In this document: positions 34,437 through 42,769 of the stretch, in pieces
Layout: every line of letters starts with the position of its first letter
Position numbering within the stretch: the stretch's first letter is position 1
Assembly: GCF_917563915.1 (NCBI RefSeq)
Contig: NZ_CAKJTI010000002.1
Coordinates: 248,001 to 312,000, forward strand
Direction: 5' to 3'
Source: Bacillus rhizoplanae
GTDB taxonomy: Bacteria; Bacillota; Bacilli; Bacillales; Bacillaceae_G
Length of the DNA stretch: 64,000 nucleotides
Program-made: the position numbers and the translations under genes
Notes under the pieces: generated by a model
Told to the model about the DNA's origin: nothing
The model's database searches: none
What the model saw: only the letters and a program-made list of their open reading frames with translations

Positions 34437-35888
34437 ATGACAAAAGAAAAAGAATATGCAACCTATCAAGTTTGGATTAAGAAAGGTCATAAGTTATACT
34501 CTTACTTCCTAGAAATGTGTCAAAACGCAAAAAATCTCTACAATACAACAAACTTCTATATTCGCCAAGTGTATACGGCCTTACGTACGGATCAACCATT
34601 ACAGCCCCTTCAACAAGAAGTGCTTCGTACATTACAAGCGCATATTGAAATCATGAATGAAAATCAACTTCATGCGTATCAAAAACGTGTACAAAAACAA
34701 AAAGAAAAACCTGCTAAAGAACAGAAAGATATAAAATGTAACTTGTTTACATTCCCGACAAAAGAAAAATCATTCCTATCGTATCATTTCTTAGATTGCT
34801 TGTTTAAAGCAATGAAACAACAAGATTATATAAATTTGCCAGCGCAAACGAATCAAGCGATCATGAAAAAACTCTATCAAAACTGGAAATCATTCTTCGC
34901 TTCCATCAAGGCATACCAAAAACATCCTTCCACTTTTACTGGCAGACCTCGCATTCCAAAGTATATCAAATCTTCTATGACAGAAGTTGTATTCACCAAT
35001 CAAGTATGTAAACTTCAAGAGAAGTACATTCGTTTTCCAAAAACAAGTATAAAGTTAAATGTTGGTAAATTGTTTGGGTGGATTGGCAATCTCAAAGAGG
35101 TACGTGTTTCTCCTACTTACGGAAAGTTTAAAGTAGAAATTGTGACAGAAAAATCTGAGCCAGCATCTGAGTATGTAGACAACCATCGCTACATGAGTAT
35201 TGATTTAGGAATCAATAACATTGCAACTATCATAACGAATACAGGGGCTACTCCTGTGTTAGTAAAGGGCAATGTGATCAAAAGCATCAATCAATACTAC
35301 AACAAACAAAAGGCTCATTTACTGGGGATTCTTCGTCATGGAAAAGAACCAAAAGAAGGACCACATACATCAAAGCGTTTAGAGAGGCTTCATGAGAAAC
35401 GGTTTCTCAAAATAAAAGATTTCTTTCACAAAATCAGTTACCACATTGTTCATTTCGCTGTTCAATATGAGATTTCTATGATTGTGATTGGGAAAAATAC
35501 ATCATGGAAACAAAACAGTGATATGGGAAAACGACAGAATCAATCCTTTTGCCATATCCCACATAATCTACTCATTGGAATGATCAAGTACAAGGCGGAT
35601 CGGCAGGGAATTACGATACAAGTTGCGGAAGAATCGTATACAAGTAAAGCATCCTTTTTAGACAATGATGATATCCCAACATTTGGTGAAGAAGACATTC
35701 CTGTATTTAGTGGTAAACGAATCACGCGTGGCTTGTATCGAACGAAAGAAAACAAATTATTAAACGCAGATGTGAATGGTTCCTATAACATCTTAAAAAA
35801 AGCAGTTCCAAAGGCGTTTGTCGATGGAATAGAGGGGTTGTGCCATCAGGCAGCTGTGTCAACTCCACTCGTGTTAAGCATCTTTTGA
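34437..35888 (+). CDS. tnpB: TnpB RNA-guided nuclease with rearranged RuvC site and no zinc finger
   Basis: 483 aa from ATG 34437 (GGGAGGTG upstream). N-terminal WED/REC-like half rich in K, Q and aromatic residues; RuvC-I aspartate D256 in SIDLGINN; RuvC-III aspartate D445 in NADVNGSYN. Where most TnpBs have the RuvC-II glutamate this protein has MIVIGKNTSWKQ (351-354 IGKN), and the glutamate seems to move to E398/E399 in VAEESYTSKASF. The CxxC pairs of the usual zinc finger are absent; DNDDIP occupies that region. Full length without frameshift, so possibly active. Family knowledge: TnpB cuts DNA guided by an RNA from the element's right end. Confidence 0.88.
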   Translation: MTKEKEYATYQVWIKKGHKLYSYFLEMCQNAKNLYNTTNFYIRQVYTALRTDQPLQPLQQEVLRTLQAHIEIMNENQLHAYQKRVQKQKEKPAKEQKDIKCNLFTFPTKEKSFLSYHFLDCLFKAMKQQDYINLPAQTNQAIMKKLYQNWKSFFASIKAYQKHPSTFTGRPRIPKYIKSSMTEVVFTNQVCKLQEKYIRFPKTSIKLNVGKLFGWIGNLKEVRVSPTYGKFKVEIVTEKSEPASEYVDNHRYMSIDLGINNIATIITNTGATPVLVKGNVIKSINQYYNKQKAHLLGILRHGKEPKEGPHTSKRLERLHEKRFLKIKDFFHKISYHIVHFAVQYEISMIVIGKNTSWKQNSDMGKRQNQSFCHIPHNLLIGMIKYKADRQGITIQVAEESYTSKASFLDNDDIPTFGEEDIPVFSGKRITRGLYRTKENKLLNADVNGSYNILKKAVPKAFVDGIEGLCHQAAVSTPLVLSIF

Positions 35889-35946
35889 AGGTGATACACG
35901 AGAAACCCCCACTTCAAGATCCTAAGGAGATAAGTGGCGGGAGTTT
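35780..35946 (+). ncRNA. Candidate omega RNA (reRNA) scaffold of the TnpB element
   Basis: In TnpB elements the guide RNA spans the 3' part of tnpB and the right-end hairpin, with the guide taken from the flanking DNA. Here the 3' end of tnpB runs into a stable hairpin (AACCCCCACTT, loop with CAAGATCCTAAGGAGAT, AAGTGGCGGGAGTT). The 5' limit is a guess. The guide would be the pspC 3' end just beyond 35946-35950. Confidence 0.4.
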
Positions 35947-36135
35947 TCATTCATAAGATTGTGGCATAATTAACATAAGAATAAAATAAGCTAAAAAGCC
36001 TGTTCCGAAAAATAAAATTGCAATCAGCCAAAGAATACGGATCATATTTGTGTCCACACCGAAGTATTCCCCTAAGCCACCACAAACACCGATAAACACT
36101 TTATCTGTTGAAGATTTACATAATTTTTTATCCAT
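35947..36135 (-). CDS. PspC-domain small membrane protein
   Basis: 62 aa, ATG behind GGGGAGGAT. KVFIGVCGGLGEYFGVD followed by one or two membrane helices is the PspC domain. Stand-alone PspC proteins take part in envelope stress responses. The stop lies at the right end of the TnpB element; the coding region seems complete (ending MPQSYE). Confidence 0.88.
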   Translation of the reverse strand: MDKKLCKSSTDKVFIGVCGGLGEYFGVDTNMIRILWLIAILFFGTGFLAYFILMLIMPQSYE

Positions 36136-36265
36136 GATGAAATCCTCCCCTTTTCGCGATTCAACATTTTCCTATGTAGTAGTGAATATCTATGTTTTTA
36201 TCCTATATGAAAAGAAATATAGGAACTATCGAATTATATTACGTTTTTTGGGGAAAGATTACAGT

Positions 36266-36419
36266 TTTATCTCGCATTAACGGGCAGTAAGCCCCCCTAC
36301 CTCAAGATTGAGAGAAGGGAAGAAGATAAGTGGGGGATAACTGCCTGTAAAATCTCGATTGGTTCAACTAACCATCAGTGGAGGATGAAAAACCCCCACT
36401 GATGGAAGTTTCACTTTAT
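36266..36419 (+). repeat. bcr1 repeat, copy C
   Basis: Full-length: TTTAT at 36266-36270 and 36415-36419, 5' hairpin CCCCCTACCT / AAGTGGGGG, GATTGGTTCAACTAACC, 3' hairpin CCATCAGTGG / CCACTGATGG. Lies between the pspC start and the kimA end. Confidence 0.9.
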
Positions 36420-36478
36420 ATGATTACTGTTTTTTATTATTTCGTGTGTTTGCATGGGAAATATAAACATAAATAATA

Positions 36479-36520
36479 AACCAAAAGCAATGATCTATTT
36501 TTAATCATTGCTTTTGGCCT
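36479..36520 (-). terminator. Terminator of the kimA-like gene
   Basis: CCAAAAGCAATGAT / ATCATTGCTTTTGG stem; on the minus strand the trailing sequence is T-rich but broken (TTTATTATTT). Confidence 0.65.
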
Positions 36521-36540
36521 TCTATAAGGATAAAGCATCT

Positions 36541-38364
36541 TTATTTCTTAAATCGATACGGGACAGTTGAAACAATAACATTCTTTTTATACAAAAGATA
36601 TATCCTTAGTAAAACACTCGATTGGTTATGCAAAAAGTTATGCCAATTTTTTTTCGTAATAAATTGCGGAATGAGAACGGTAACTGCATAATGTTCCTCT
36701 TGTGCTTTATCTTGAATTGTAGTTACTAATTTTTTTATGGGTCTCATCAAGCTTCGATAAGAAGAAACTATTGTAACAAGACGAATGTTGGGTTTCCACG
36801 CCTTCCATTTCTCCTGCATTTTAATCTCGCTTTCTTTGTCGAAGGCCACGTAAACAGCGATAACAGTATCTCCAATAGATTCAGCGTAATTGAGCGATTG
36901 TTCCACTACCTTTGTAATTCCAGCAATAGGTACGATGACGACGTTTCCCTCGATTTTTTGAGGTGATTCATTAGGGTTTATACGTAGTTGTTCACCTACT
37001 GCGTCATAATGTTTATAAATGCGATGGAAGATAAACACAATAATGGGTAAAAATATAAAAATAGCCCAAACTTGCATAAATTTTGTAACAAAGAAAATGA
37101 GCAGTACGGTTAAGGAAATAAGTGCTCCTAATAAGTTAGTGAGTAATTTTGGTAACCACCCTTCTGGTTTTTCCCGAATCCATTTTATAATCATACCTGT
37201 TTGTGACAAGGTGAAAGGGAGAAATACACCCACTGCGTACAATGGAATTAAATGTTCGGTTTTCCCTTGAAACGTAACAATTAAAATAATGGAAGCAAAA
37301 CTGAGTGTGATAATACCGTTTGAATACCCTAAGCGATCACCACGCATCAAATACATGCGAGGCATATATTTATCTGACGCTAAGTTGTAAGCTAATAACG
37401 GAAATGCTGAGAATCCGGTATTGGCAGCTAACACTAAAATAAGAGCAGTTGCTCCTTGAATAAAGTAGTAAACAAAGTTTCTTCCAAATACATTGGAAGC
37501 GATTTGAGAAACAACAGTTTCAGCATGTTTAGGAGCAATGCCGTACCAATATGCTAAAAAGGTAATGCCAGTGAATAAAACGGCAAGAATTGCTCCCATC
37601 ATGACTAATGTATTGGCAGCATTTTTAGCAGCTGGTTCTTTAAAGTTTGGAATGGCGTTGGAAATTGCTTCAACACCTGTTAATGCAGAACACCCGGATG
37701 AGAATGCCTTTAATAAGAAGAATAATGTAATTCCAGGTACTGCCGTACCAATAGGTATGTGCAAAGTGGCCGGTGCTTGTCCAGATGTAATTTTAAATAC
37801 CCCAACAATAATTAAAATAACGAGCGCTAGCACAAAGAGATAGACAGGATAAGCTAATACAGAGGCAGATTCCGTTACTCCTCTAAGGTTGAGAATTGTA
37901 ATAAGAATAACGAGTATAACAGCGATGGGAATGGTGTACCGATGTAAAGTCGGAAACGCAGATGTAATGGCATCCGTTCCTGCTGATACACTTACTGCTA
38001 CGGTAAGGATATAATCTACCAACAATGACCCACCGGCGATGAGGCCTGCATTTACGCCTAGATTTGTTTTAGAAACTACATAAGCTCCGCCCCCGTGTGG
38101 GTAAGAATAGATAATCTGTCGGTATGATAAAATAAGTGCTGCCAATAGAACTAAAACACCGACAGCGATAGGAATGGAGTACCAAAATGCAACTGCTCCA
38201 ATTGTTGCAAGAACAATTAATATTTGTTCTGTTCCATACGCAACAGAGGAAAGCGCATCAGAAGACAGGATAGCCAGCGCTTTTAATTTATTTAACTTCT
38301 GCTCTCCTAATGCTGTTGATTTTAAAGGTCGCCCAATTAAAAATCTTTTGACTGTTGAAAACAT
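36541..38364 (-). CDS. kimA: KimA-type potassium importer (YdaO), APC superfamily
   Basis: 607 aa with about 12 membrane helices in residues 25-440 and a C-terminal cytoplasmic domain of about 150 residues (VVIVPIAGITKVVEQ onward). Matches B. subtilis KimA/YdaO along its whole length, from KALAILSSDALSSVAYGTEQ to LIPQFITKKNWHNFLHNQ. High-affinity K+/H+ symporter, inhibited by c-di-AMP in B. subtilis. No ydaO-type c-di-AMP riboswitch could be seen in the 290 bp upstream. Confidence 0.9.
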   Translation of the reverse strand: MFSTVKRFLIGRPLKSTALGEQKLNKLKALAILSSDALSSVAYGTEQILIVLATIGAVAFWYSIPIAVGVLVLLAALILSYRQIIYSYPHGGGAYVVSKTNLGVNAGLIAGGSLLVDYILTVAVSVSAGTDAITSAFPTLHRYTIPIAVILVILITILNLRGVTESASVLAYPVYLFVLALVILIIVGVFKITSGQAPATLHIPIGTAVPGITLFFLLKAFSSGCSALTGVEAISNAIPNFKEPAAKNAANTLVMMGAILAVLFTGITFLAYWYGIAPKHAETVVSQIASNVFGRNFVYYFIQGATALILVLAANTGFSAFPLLAYNLASDKYMPRMYLMRGDRLGYSNGIITLSFASIILIVTFQGKTEHLIPLYAVGVFLPFTLSQTGMIIKWIREKPEGWLPKLLTNLLGALISLTVLLIFFVTKFMQVWAIFIFLPIIVFIFHRIYKHYDAVGEQLRINPNESPQKIEGNVVIVPIAGITKVVEQSLNYAESIGDTVIAVYVAFDKESEIKMQEKWKAWKPNIRLVTIVSSYRSLMRPIKKLVTTIQDKAQEEHYAVTVLIPQFITKKNWHNFLHNQSSVLLRIYLLYKKNVIVSTVPYRFKK

Positions 38365-38585
38365 ATTTACACCACCAATATGTAGAATTTCCAGGGACAG
38401 ATACTATGTAGTATGAGCGTCTTGTAGCTAAATATTTAGTAAGGAAAGAGGTAATAAGTGGGTAATTTTTATTTAATGAAACATTGTGTAGAACAGAGAA
38501 AAACAAAAATGAAATCCAAACAACTTTTTTATAATTAATATATGGAATTTCTCTTTGTTTTTATTCACCACCACTTGCCTCTATT

Positions 38586-38594
38586 CATACAATA
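38586..38594 (+). promoter_or_regulatory. Candidate sigma-K -10 element upstream of gerE
   Basis: CATACAATA matches the sigma-K -10 pattern CATANNNTA, 68 bp before the gerE start; an AC-containing -35 (CACCACC) lies about 16 bp upstream. B. subtilis gerE is a sigma-K gene. Confidence 0.4.
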
Positions 38595-38661
38595 TCATGA
38601 CTAAATAAACACCCAACTTACACATATACAGCTCTGGCTTAAGCAAGGAGGGTTATACCAA

Positions 38662-38886
38662 TTGAAGGAAAAAGAATATCAATCCAAACCGTTGCTCACA
38701 AAAAGAGAAAGAGAAGTGTTTGAGTTACTTGTTCAAGATAAAACAACAAAAGAAATTGCAAGTGAACTTTTTATTAGTGAAAAAACCGTACGTAACCATA
38801 TCTCAAATGCAATGCAAAAGCTAGGGGTTAAGGGACGTTCACAAGCGGTTGTTGAGCTCCTTCGTATGGGAGAGCTTGAATTATAG
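38662..38886 (+). CDS. gerE: Late mother-cell sporulation regulator GerE
   Basis: 74 aa from TTG 38662 (AAGGAGGG upstream). Entire protein is a LuxR-type helix-turn-helix: [20 protein letters not shown] then [20 protein letters not shown]. Length and sequence match B. subtilis GerE, which with sigma-K controls spore-coat genes in the mother cell. Marks the organism as a spore former. Confidence 0.96.
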   Translation: MKEKEYQSKPLLTKREREVFELLVQDKTTKEIASELFISEKTVRNHISNAMQKLGVKGRSQAVVELLRMGELEL

Positions 38887-38891
38887 GGATG

Positions 38892-38930
38892 AAGCCGGCT
38901 TTTATATAAGGAAAAGCCGGTTATTTTTGT
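38892..38930 (+). terminator. gerE terminator
   Basis: AAGCCGGCTTTT / AAAAGCCGGTT then ATTTTTG. Confidence 0.8.
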
Positions 38931-39083
38931 ATCTTGCAAATTACTAGAAAAAGGAGGAGAATAAAAAGGTCTAACATGTACATAAAGTAAACCTTCTATT
39001 AGTCTATGTATGTTGTACTGATGATGAGTGCACAATTTTGGAATGTACGCTTAGATTATGAAAGAGAAAACGGGGCGATTGTT

Positions 39084-39878
39084 TTGAATAGAGCGATTGG
39101 TGTAATTGATTCAGGTGTTGGTGGATTAACAGTAGCGAAAGAGTTAATTCGGCAATTACCGAAAGAGCGAATTATATATTTAGGAGATACAGCACGTTGC
39201 CCGTACGGTCCGCGATCGCGTGAAGAAGTAAGACAATTCACATGGGAAATGACAGAGTATTTATTGGCGCAGGATATTAAAATGCTTGTCATTGCTTGTA
39301 ATACTGCAGCAGCAGTTGTACTTGAAGAAATGCAAAAGAAATTGTCTATCCCAGTGGTAGGGGTAATCCACCCCGGTGCGCGCACTGCACTTAAAATGAC
39401 AAATACGTACCATGTTGGTGTAATAGGCACGATTGGAACAGTGAAAAGTGGTGCGTACGAAGAGGCGCTAAAATCGATTAACAACCGCGTATTTGTAGAG
39501 AGTTTAGCTTGCCCACCGTTCGTTGAGCTTGTAGAAAGCGGGAATTTTGAGAGTGAAATGGCGTATGAAGTGGTGAGAGAAACGCTGCAACCACTGAAGC
39601 AAACTGAAATCGATACGCTGATTTTAGGATGTACGCATTATCCGATTTTGGGGCCGGTTATTAAACGGGTCATGGGCGATTCTGTGCAATTGATTAGTTC
39701 AGGTGATGAAACAGCTCGTGAAGTGAGCACCATTTTATATCATAGTAAGATGCTGCATGATAGAGAAGAGCAAAGTGATCACCTTTTTTTAACAACAGGA
39801 GAAATTGATGTGTTTAAAGAAATTGCTTCCAAATGGTTTGGGCAACCAATTGAAAATGTGAAGCATATTGTTTTATAA
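39084..39878 (+). CDS. racE: Glutamate racemase
   Basis: 264 aa from TTG 39084, so that the product starts [20 protein letters not shown] as in other Bacillus RacE; upstream in-frame ATG codons lack a ribosome site. Catalytic cysteines lie in [10 protein letters not shown] and LGCTHYP; substrate loop [11 protein letters not shown]. Provides D-glutamate for peptidoglycan. Follows gerE as in B. subtilis, but no ysmB lies between. Confidence 0.94.
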   Translation: MNRAIGVIDSGVGGLTVAKELIRQLPKERIIYLGDTARCPYGPRSREEVRQFTWEMTEYLLAQDIKMLVIACNTAAAVVLEEMQKKLSIPVVGVIHPGARTALKMTNTYHVGVIGTIGTVKSGAYEEALKSINNRVFVESLACPPFVELVESGNFESEMAYEVVRETLQPLKQTEIDTLILGCTHYPILGPVIKRVMGDSVQLISSGDETAREVSTILYHSKMLHDREEQSDHLFLTTGEIDVFKEIASKWFGQPIENVKHIVL

Positions 39879-39922
39879 AGAGGCTGTCTCTGTAGCTATC
39901 AAGTTAAGAAAATATATATATA

Positions 39923-39978
39923 TAAAGGCCATTCTTATTCAGTGTGTATCTGAAAATCAAAAGAATGGTCTTTGATTT
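39923..39978 (+). terminator. Probable racE terminator
   Basis: AAAGGCCATTCTT / AAGAATGGTCTTT arms (one G-T pair) around a 28-base loop, then TGATTTTA. Confidence 0.65.
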
Positions 39979-40061
39979 TACTGAATTGTACCCTGAATAG
40001 TAGCCGCTTTGAGGGGGAAATCATTATTTGGACTGTAGTGTAGTTCAAGGGTGAATGAAAG

Positions 40062-40145
40062 TTACTGCTCATAAGAGCCCAATTGGTTCAACTAACCATA
40101 AGTGGGGGATGAAGAAAACCCCCACTTATGGAAGTTTCACTTTAT
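40062..40145 (+). repeat. bcr1 repeat, copy D (3' half only)
   Basis: TTACTGCTC-ATAAGAGCCC, AATTGGTTCAACTAACC, a 3' hairpin CCATAAGTGGGGG / CCCCCACTTATGG and TTTAT at 40141-40145. The C-to-A change in one arm is matched by G-to-T in the other. Its right end supplies the last codons and TGA stop of the leftward ylnF gene. Confidence 0.85.
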
Positions 40146-40586
40146 AAGTTGTGAAAGTACAGCTGTTAGTTTTTGTTTGATTTGTTTTGCAAATGCTGGA
40201 TCTTTACCTGAAGTAGATATACTTACAATATACTCGTTATTTCGAATAATTGCGGGCGTGTGAAAAGATGATTGCGTGACATCACTTACGATATTAACCC
40301 ACTGAAAATCATGCGCTGCTTGCTTGACCATCATATTTACATCGTGATGATTTGTTGCAGCATAAATGAGATGAGCATCTTTTATATCTTCCTCTGTAAA
40401 TGCTTTTTGCTTCCATGTAATATAGGAGAGCTTCTTCATTTCTTCGCAAATGTCTGGGCTCACAACAGTGACAATGGCTCCTGTATCTTTTAATCCAACC
40501 GCTTTTCGGCATGCAATTTTGCCACCGCCGATGATGACAACGGTTTTTCCTTGTAGATTAAATATAAGAGGATATAGGTTGCACAT
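40137..40586 (-). CDS. ylnF: Precorrin-2 dehydrogenase (siroheme synthase NAD-binding component)
   Basis: 149 aa. NAD-binding VVIIGGGKIACRKAVGL at residues 16-32 and the Met8/CysG-N fold; the short Bacillus YlnF form without a C-terminal methylase. Oxidises precorrin-2 to sirohydrochlorin. Start overlaps the end of sirB by 29 bases. The stop codon lies inside a bcr1 copy. Confidence 0.88.
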   Translation of the reverse strand: MCNLYPLIFNLQGKTVVIIGGGKIACRKAVGLKDTGAIVTVVSPDICEEMKKLSYITWKQKAFTEEDIKDAHLIYAATNHHDVNMMVKQAAHDFQWVNIVSDVTQSSFHTPAIIRNNEYIVSISTSGKDPAFAKQIKQKLTAVLSQLIK

Positions 40587-41289
40587 CTACATATTCCTCC
40601 ATTCGTTCTAATAATGCGGACTTCATATAGGGATCAAATTGAAGACAGTTACATGTTGTAACGTTCGTATATGTGTGTGCATGGCGCTCAATTTTCCGAA
40701 GTAGTAATCCAGTAAAGAGAAGGTATGGCATGACATATACATGTTGAGCTGATGATGCTATACCATTGAGTTCTTCGGTAAAAGAAGGTGCTCCTTTTGT
40801 TAAAAAAGAGCAGGAAACGGGCATGCCAATTTTTCGCTCAACTGCTGCTCCGAGTTGCTGCAATTCATGTATAGGCTGAGAATCACTACTGCCTCGACCG
40901 ACGAGTAGAATTTCGCTACCTTGTGTGGGCATCGCTTCATGTATTCTTTTGATTACAAGTTCAATCATGAGCGGGTGTGTACTAAAAGGTGGTACAACTG
41001 AAAATGTAATATGCGGATAGCGCTTTTGTATTTGCTCAATTTCAAAAGGAATGTCACGTTTATAATGAGCAGCTGCAAATAATAGAACAGGGACAAGTAA
41101 AACTTCAGTTGCTCCGTCTAGAATCGCTTCTGTAATCGCATCCTGGACATTTGGTGTTATGAGTTCAAGAAAGCCAATTTTTTGGATATTTTCACTCCGC
41201 TTCTTTATAACGGACTGGACAAAGTGAATGAATTGTTCATTTCCTTCTTGTAATCGGCTACCGTGCCCAATATAAACAATCCCTTTCAT
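40558..41289 (-). CDS. sirB: Sirohydrochlorin ferrochelatase (CbiX/SirB family)
   Basis: 243 aa. Two CbiX-type half domains: IGHGSRLQEGN with catalytic H9, VPVLLFAAAHYKRDIP with H75 region, and a degenerate second half. Inserts iron into sirohydrochlorin to make siroheme for nitrite reductase. ATGA overlap with the preceding gene. Confidence 0.87.
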   Translation of the reverse strand: MKGIVYIGHGSRLQEGNEQFIHFVQSVIKKRSENIQKIGFLELITPNVQDAITEAILDGATEVLLVPVLLFAAAHYKRDIPFEIEQIQKRYPHITFSVVPPFSTHPLMIELVIKRIHEAMPTQGSEILLVGRGSSDSQPIHELQQLGAAVERKIGMPVSCSFLTKGAPSFTEELNGIASSAQHVYVMPYLLFTGLLLRKIERHAHTYTNVTTCNCLQFDPYMKSALLERMEEYVDVQPISSYI

Positions 41290-42710
41290 TGTGCCGCCAC
41301 TTCTTTCTCATTAAAAATAGCTTGTAATTCATAATCAATGTTCTGTAATCCGACTTTATTTGCATACTGCAAAGTGAGTTCATCTGTATACGAGAATGGT
41401 AAATTGAAAATATCGATGAAACCAAGGCGTTTGACCTCTGCTATAAATGTATCAATTGCGGCACGCCCTTCAAATACAATGCTATCCCATGTAAATTCAG
41501 AGAGCATACGTGTATGAATTTCATCAAAACGATGATCTATTTTATATTCATGTGTCATTATATAAGAACCGGGGCCAATTTTTTCTTGAATAACGGCAAT
41601 TCGATTGATGTTTCGCCCTAAATATACAGTTGATTCTGTAGAAAGTTTTGCTGGTTCACTGAAGAGTCCATATTGCATGAGTGCCTCTTGAGCGCCGTTA
41701 TTCATATACTGCAGTTCCCCCTGCAAGGAACGAATATCTTTACGATGCTGTGCACATGATTGCAACAAAATTGCTACGCTTTCGGCTGAACAAAAAACAA
41801 GACGTTCAGCGTCAAATATTTCACGGAGCTGTTCATGTGTTAATGTGTATTCTTGTTTTTTGAAAGTTGGAATTTGATATGTTTCTGCTCCGGCTTCTTG
41901 TAATTTTTGCTCTGCTTTACTTGTTTTATTTGATGAAGAGGCAAGCAAAATTTTTTTTCCGTGTAATGGCTTATGTTCTTTCCAAGCAATTTGCTTTCGC
42001 AAGGATACGACATCCCCAACAATTGTCATTGAAGGATTTGAAATATGTTCCTTTTTGATGCTATCAACAATTGTGGATAGAGTACCTGTAACGACTCGCT
42101 GTCTTCCTGTTGTACCCCATTCAATGACTGCTACTGGTGTATCTTTTTTCTTTCCTGTTTGTAATAAGTTTTCACAAATGATTGGTAAATTTTTGATGCC
42201 CATGTAAAAGGCAACAGTATCACTATTTAAGAGTGAATTGTAGTTTACATGATCCTGAATCGGTCCCTTTGTATGACCAGTTAGTAATGTCACGCTATTA
42301 CTATAGTCACGATGGGTGAGAGGGATGCCGGCATACGCACTAGCGGCAATGCTAGATGTAATACCTGGTACAATCTCATATGGAATGTTTTCTGCTGCTA
42401 AAGCGGTTGCTTCTTCACCGACGCGGCCAAAGATAGAGGGGTCTCCGCCTTTTAAACGGACAACGGTCTTACCTTCTTTGGCACATTGAAGTAAATGAGC
42501 GTTAATCATTTCTTGGCGCATAATATGATTTGTTGGCATTTTTCCGCAATAGACAAGTTCACATGTTGGCTTTGTATAGCGAAGTAAATTTTGATTTAAT
42601 AAGCGGTCATATAAAACAATATCTGCTTTTTGTAAACATTCTATCGCTTTTTTTGTAATAAGCCCTTCATCACCAGGTCCTGCACCGACTAAATATACGT
42701 ATCCGTTCAT
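41286..42710 (-). CDS. Uroporphyrinogen-III C-methyltransferase fused to uroporphyrinogen-III synthase
   Basis: 474 aa in two domains. Residues 1-240: SUMT with VGAGPGDEGLITKKA, LKGGDPSIFGRVGEEA and YAGIPLTHRDYS; residues about 250-465: HemD-like uroporphyrinogen-III synthase (ILLASSSNKTSKAEQ, IVFEGRAAIDTFI). Converts uroporphyrinogen III to precorrin-2. The fusion, as in B. subtilis NasF-type proteins, lets the nir operon make siroheme from hydroxymethylbilane; HemD activity of this diverged half is unproved. Confidence 0.88.
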   Translation of the reverse strand: MNGYVYLVGAGPGDEGLITKKAIECLQKADIVLYDRLLNQNLLRYTKPTCELVYCGKMPTNHIMRQEMINAHLLQCAKEGKTVVRLKGGDPSIFGRVGEEATALAAENIPYEIVPGITSSIAASAYAGIPLTHRDYSNSVTLLTGHTKGPIQDHVNYNSLLNSDTVAFYMGIKNLPIICENLLQTGKKKDTPVAVIEWGTTGRQRVVTGTLSTIVDSIKKEHISNPSMTIVGDVVSLRKQIAWKEHKPLHGKKILLASSSNKTSKAEQKLQEAGAETYQIPTFKKQEYTLTHEQLREIFDAERLVFCSAESVAILLQSCAQHRKDIRSLQGELQYMNNGAQEALMQYGLFSEPAKLSTESTVYLGRNINRIAVIQEKIGPGSYIMTHEYKIDHRFDEIHTRMLSEFTWDSIVFEGRAAIDTFIAEVKRLGFIDIFNLPFSYTDELTLQYANKVGLQNIDYELQAIFNEKEVAAQ

Positions 42711-42737
42711 CTCTACACCTCATCTATTTTTACTTGA

Positions 42738-42762
42738 AAGGAAGCCAAGAAGAGGCTTCCTT
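42738..42762 (-). other. Intercistronic hairpin between nirD and the SUMT gene
   Basis: AAGGAAGCC / GGCTTCCTT, 9-bp stem, without a T-run on the minus strand. More likely a processing or stability element that balances nirBD against the siroheme genes than a full terminator. Confidence 0.45.
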
Positions 42763-42769
42763 GTGTAAG

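Larger units (their letters stand above)
34233..35950 (+). mobile_element. IS1341-type (TnpB-only, IS200/IS605 group) insertion sequence
   Basis: About 1.7 kb with tnpB and no tnpA. Left part: small hairpin CCGAT-ggctt-ATCGG at 34254-34268 and a larger one with CCCCACCTT / AAGGTGGG arms (about 34294-34328). Right part: hairpin AACCCCCACTT / AAGTGGCGGGAGTT (about 35905-35945). No target duplication is expected. TTCAT occurs at 34228-34232 and at 35946-35950, so I place the element after the first and up to the second; these borders are uncertain. It lies between the XRE-cupin and pspC genes, and the pspC stop codon falls inside the right TTCAT. Confidence 0.7.

Noticed and set aside
39908-39925. 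TATATATATATA tract as a functional site
   Set aside because: Simple AT repeat next to a terminator, with no partner motif.
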